A stretch of DNA of 64,000 nucleotides from Aquipuribacter nitratireducens (GTDB taxonomy: Bacteria; Actinomycetota; Actinomycetes; Actinomycetales; JBBAYJ01), in contig NZ_JBBEOG010000001.1 of assembly GCF_037860835.1 (NCBI RefSeq), positions 708,823 through 772,822 of the forward strand, given 5' to 3'. Positions 61,395-64,000 of the stretch are shown here, in pieces; the stretch's first letter is position 1, and the number at the start of each line of letters is the position of its first letter. Made by a program: the position numbers and the translations under genes. The notes under the pieces are model-generated. The model saw only the letters and a list, made by a program, of their open reading frames with translations, did not search any database and was not told where the DNA came from.

Positions 61395-62741
61395 GTGACC
61401 GACCTCCTCGCCGCCCGTCCCGACAGCGCGGGACACCGCTCCGCCGTCCCGTCGGGGGACGACGCGCAGGACGGCGACCCCGCTGTGCGGGAGGCCGTCG
61501 AGCAGGTCGCGCGCGAGGCGCGCGAGGCCTCGCGCGCCCTCGCGACCGCGTCCGGTGCGACCCGCGACGCCGCCCTCCTCGCCGTCGCGGACGGCCTCGT
61601 GGCGGCCACCGAGCGGCTCGTCGCCGCGAACGCCGACGACCTCGCCCGGGCGCAGGCCGACGGCATGTCGACGTCCCTGCAGGACCGGCTCCGGCTCGAC
61701 GCCGGCCGGATCGCCGCGATCGCCGACGCCGTCCGCGACGTCGTCGCCCTGCCGGACCCCGTCGGGCAGGTCGTGCGGGGGTCGACGCTGCCGAACGGGC
61801 TGCGCGTGCACCAGGTGCGCCGCCCGCTCGGCGTGGTCGGCATGGTGTACGAGGCGCGTCCCAACGTCACCGTCGACGCCGCCGCGCTCTGCCTCAAGAG
61901 CGGCAACGCCGTCGTCCTGCGCGGTGGCTCCGCGGCCCGCAGCAGCAACGAGGCGATCATCGAGGTCCTCCAGGACGCCCTCGCCGCCACCGGTCTGCCG
62001 CGTGACGCCGTCCGCACCATCGACGCCCACGGCCGGGCGGGGGTGCGTGCGCTGCTGCGCGCCCGCGGCCTCGTCGACGTCGTCATCCCCCGCGGTGGGG
62101 CCGACCTCATCCGGACCGTCGTCGAGACCGCGACCGTGCCGACGGTGGAGACCGGAACCGGCAACTGCCACGTCTACGTCGACACCGCCGCGGACCTCGA
62201 CGAGGCCCTCGCCGTGTGCGTCAACGCGAAGGTGCAGCGGCCCAGCACGTGCAACGCCGCAGAGACCGTGCTCGTGCACGCGGCTGTCGCGGAGCGGTTC
62301 GTGCCGCGGCTCCTGCGCGCCATGCACGAGGCCGGGGTCCGTCTGCACGGCGACGAGACGGTGCAGGGGCTGGCCGGCGAGGTGCCCGTCGAGGCCGCCA
62401 CCGAGGAGGACTGGGCGACGGAGTACCTCGCGCTCGAGCTCGCGGTCGGGGTCGTGCCCGACCTCGGGTCCGCGCTCGACCACATCCGGCGCTTCTCCAG
62501 CGGCCACACCGAGGCGATCTGCACCCGGGACACGCGCGCCGCCGACCGGTTCGTCGCGGAGGTCGACGCGGCCGGGGTCGCGGTCAACGCCTCGACCCGC
62601 TTCACCGACGGCGGTCAGCTGGGTCTCGGGGCGGAGATCGGCATCTCGACGCAGAAGCTCCACGCGCGGGGCCCGATGGGCCTGCCCGACCTCACGACGA
62701 CGACGTGGGTGATGACCGGGGACGGTCACCTGCGCTCCTGA
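61395..62741 (+). CDS. proA: Gamma-glutamyl phosphate reductase
   Basis: 448 aa. NADPH-dependent reduction of glutamyl-5-phosphate, second step of proline synthesis. Catalytic Cys in [16 protein letters not shown]; also [20 protein letters not shown] and [20 protein letters not shown]. The first 30 residues are an extra polar stretch. GTG 61395 follows TACCCT (61383-61388) by 6 bases, so proA seems to have its own leaderless promoter at the end of proB. Confidence 0.96.
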   Translation: MTDLLAARPDSAGHRSAVPSGDDAQDGDPAVREAVEQVAREAREASRALATASGATRDAALLAVADGLVAATERLVAANADDLARAQADGMSTSLQDRLRLDAGRIAAIADAVRDVVALPDPVGQVVRGSTLPNGLRVHQVRRPLGVVGMVYEARPNVTVDAAALCLKSGNAVVLRGGSAARSSNEAIIEVLQDALAATGLPRDAVRTIDAHGRAGVRALLRARGLVDVVIPRGGADLIRTVVETATVPTVETGTGNCHVYVDTAADLDEALAVCVNAKVQRPSTCNAAETVLVHAAVAERFVPRLLRAMHEAGVRLHGDETVQGLAGEVPVEAATEEDWATEYLALELAVGVVPDLGSALDHIRRFSSGHTEAICTRDTRAADRFVAEVDAAGVAVNASTRFTDGGQLGLGAEIGISTQKLHARGPMGLPDLTTTTWVMTGDGHLRS

Positions 62742-62826
62742 CGCGCCACCGGACCTCGTCGCGTCGCCCGCGCACGGGGCGTGCCAGACTGTCCGCCGTC
62801 AGCAGCACCGGTGGAGCGGAGGACAC

Positions 62827-63009
62827 ATGGGCAGCAGCATCGTCGCGGGTCTCGCGGGCGCGGCGCTCGCCGCGGGCGAGACGACCGGCGAGTTGGCCGA
62901 GGTCGAGCTGCCGGTCCCGCCGCTGGTGTTCGGCATCGGCACCCTCGTGATCTTCCTCATCCTCCTCGGCATCACCTACTCGTTCAAGAACGTCGCCCAC
63001 CGCCAGTGA
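62827..63009 (+). CDS. Small single-pass membrane protein
   Basis: 60 aa. Polar or weakly hydrophobic N-terminus, then one membrane helix at about 32-52 ([20 protein letters not shown]) and a short basic end (SFKNVAHRQ). ATG 62827 with GGAGGA about 4 bases upstream. Overlaps nadD by 4 bases. Small proteins of this type are usual between proA and nadD in related actinobacteria; function unknown. Confidence 0.82.
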   Translation: MGSSIVAGLAGAALAAGETTGELAEVELPVPPLVFGIGTLVIFLILLGITYSFKNVAHRQ

Positions 63010-63638
63010 CGGCGGCGCCGACCCGGCGACCTCGCCTCGGGGTCATGGGCGGCACGTTCGACCCGCTCCACCACGGGCACCTCGTCGCCGCGAGCGAGGT
63101 CGCGGCCCGCTTCGACCTCGACGAGGTCGTCTTCGTCCCCACCGGCCGGCCGTGGCAGAAGGCCGCCGGTGAGGTGACACCCGCCGAGGACCGCTACCTC
63201 ATGACGGTCGTCGCCACCGCCGCCGACCCGCGCTTCACCGTCTCCCGCGTCGACATCGACAGGCCGGGTCCGACGTACACCACCGACACCCTGCGGGACC
63301 TCGCCGCCACTCGCCCCGGCAGCGAGCTCTTCTTCATCACGGGCGCCGACGCGCTGGAGCAGATCCTGTCGTGGCGGGACGTCGACGAGCTGTGGCGCCT
63401 CGCCCACTTCGTCGCCGTCAGCCGGCCCGGCCACACCCTCGACACGTCGGGCCTGCCCGACGACGCCGTGAGCGTCGTCGAGATCCCCGCGCTCGCCATC
63501 TCCAGCTCCGACATCCGCCGTCGCGTCCGGGAGGGCCGGCCCATCCGCTACCTCGTGCCCACCGGGGTCCTGCAGTACATCGCGAAGTCCGGCCTCTACC
63601 GTGGAGCGGGCGGGCACCCGAGCGGCGAGGAGGACTGA
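63006..63638 (+). CDS. nadD: Nicotinate-nucleotide adenylyltransferase
   Basis: 210 aa. Adenylates nicotinate mononucleotide in NAD synthesis. Nucleotidyltransferase motifs [15 protein letters not shown] (residues about 12-26) and [22 protein letters not shown] and [15 protein letters not shown] between. GTG 63006 overlaps the stop of the 60-aa gene; the stop overlaps the next ATG. Confidence 0.96.
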   Translation: MTAAPTRRPRLGVMGGTFDPLHHGHLVAASEVAARFDLDEVVFVPTGRPWQKAAGEVTPAEDRYLMTVVATAADPRFTVSRVDIDRPGPTYTTDTLRDLAATRPGSELFFITGADALEQILSWRDVDELWRLAHFVAVSRPGHTLDTSGLPDDAVSVVEIPALAISSSDIRRRVREGRPIRYLVPTGVLQYIAKSGLYRGAGGHPSGEED

Positions 63639-64000
63639 TGGTCGACGACCCGCGGCAGGACGCCGCCGACGCCTCGGCCGACGTCCCGGACAGCGCGACG
63701 GAGACCGGCGTCCAGCGGGCGTTGGGGGAGCGGCGCCGCCGGCGCCTGGCGGAGCGGCAGGGCCAGGTCCCCCTCGACGCCACGACCTCCCAGTGGCCCG
63801 TGCTGGAGCCGCCCGCCTCGCCGCGCCCGGTCGTCCGGCAGGCCCGGCCCACGTCGCCCGGCACCGCCACGTCCCCCGTGCTGCCGACGCCCGGCGCGCT
63901 CGTCGTCGGCCCGCTGCTCGAGGCGCGTCGTGGTGGCGGCGGAGGCGGCCGCCGGGCCCGCCGGCTCGCCGAGCAGACGGCGGGCGCGGCGCCGGTGGCC
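63638..64000 (+). CDS. Hypothetical protein, N-terminal part (runs off window)
   Basis: 121 codons visible, open at the right edge. ATG 63638 overlaps the nadD stop (TGATG) and GAGGAGGA lies just upstream. The visible part is polar and disordered: an acidic start ([18 protein letters not shown]), an Arg-rich helix (RALGERRRRRLAERQG), Pro/Ala-rich stretches and a second Arg-rich patch. In several actinobacteria an LCP (LytR-CpsA-Psr) protein with such a cytoplasmic N-terminus follows nadD; that is only a guess here. Confidence 0.6.
   Translation, partial: MVDDPRQDAADASADVPDSATETGVQRALGERRRRRLAERQGQVPLDATTSQWPVLEPPASPRPVVRQARPTSPGTATSPVLPTPGALVVGPLLEARRGGGGGGRRARRLAEQTAGAAPVA

Overview
This window is high-GC chromosomal DNA (by eye around 74-75% G+C, GTG starts very common) from an actinomycete (Actinomycetota). 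The evidence is gene content: MtrB/LpqB, mycothiol- and F420-linked enzymes, a SecA without a C-terminal zinc motif, two clpP genes, an ultrashort-type ileS T-box, and gene order matching Mycobacterium tuberculosis. The genus cannot be fixed from sequence alone. I see no insertion sequence, prophage, CRISPR array or rRNA; this is dense core chromosome, and no gap without a gene exceeds about 260 bases.

Region 1 (1-13797) follows the Rv3246c-Rv3233c block: mtrB (5' end outside the window), lpqB, comF, a hibernation factor gene hpf preceded by a promoter and possible leader ORF, a YcaQ-type glycosylase, secA, a reverse-strand Ala/Arg/Pro-rich protein, then an overlapping trio: WS/DGAT-like acyltransferase, patatin phospholipase and a small conserved protein. 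Region 2 (13833-23263) holds glucan metabolism (amylosucrase, malQ) with an SDR-family protein, an MscS channel and a prolyl oligopeptidase. Region 3 (23302-31087) contains pepN, a mycothiol-dependent nitroreductase homologue, a DUF429 protein, rpiB and nei (the Rv2467-Rv2464c order), then a SpoIIE/PP2C phosphatase and a DUF2071 protein. Region 4 (31213-36329) is regulatory and accessory: a large LuxR/ATPase regulator, an HxlR regulator diverging from a membrane protein across a perfect palindrome, tRNA-Gly and an F420-type reductase.

Region 5 (36377-41475) is tRNA-Pro, trigger factor and clpP1-clpP2-clpX, with a ClgR-type site upstream of clpP1. Region 6 (41472-46193) is valS, an OsmC protein and a Tat-exported multicopper oxidase. 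Region 7 (46231-49636) is ileS under a translational T-box. Region 8 (49707-52342) has a 43-residue secreted-peptide gene diverging from an XRE-TPR regulator, followed by two small envelope proteins. Region 9 (52384-64000) is the conserved folC-DUF4233-ndk-rne-rplU-rpmA-obg-proB-proA-nadD run.

The most interesting candidate for a new system is at 49707-51322. A helix-turn-helix regulator built largely of TPR-like repeats sits head to head with a gene for a signal-peptide-bearing 43-residue peptide, and an inverted repeat covers the promoter between them. This is the architecture of RRNPP peptide quorum sensing, which is known mainly from Firmicutes. A second window-wide signal is that at least 17 genes have a -10-like hexamer only 6-8 bases before the start codon, indicating many leaderless mRNAs.
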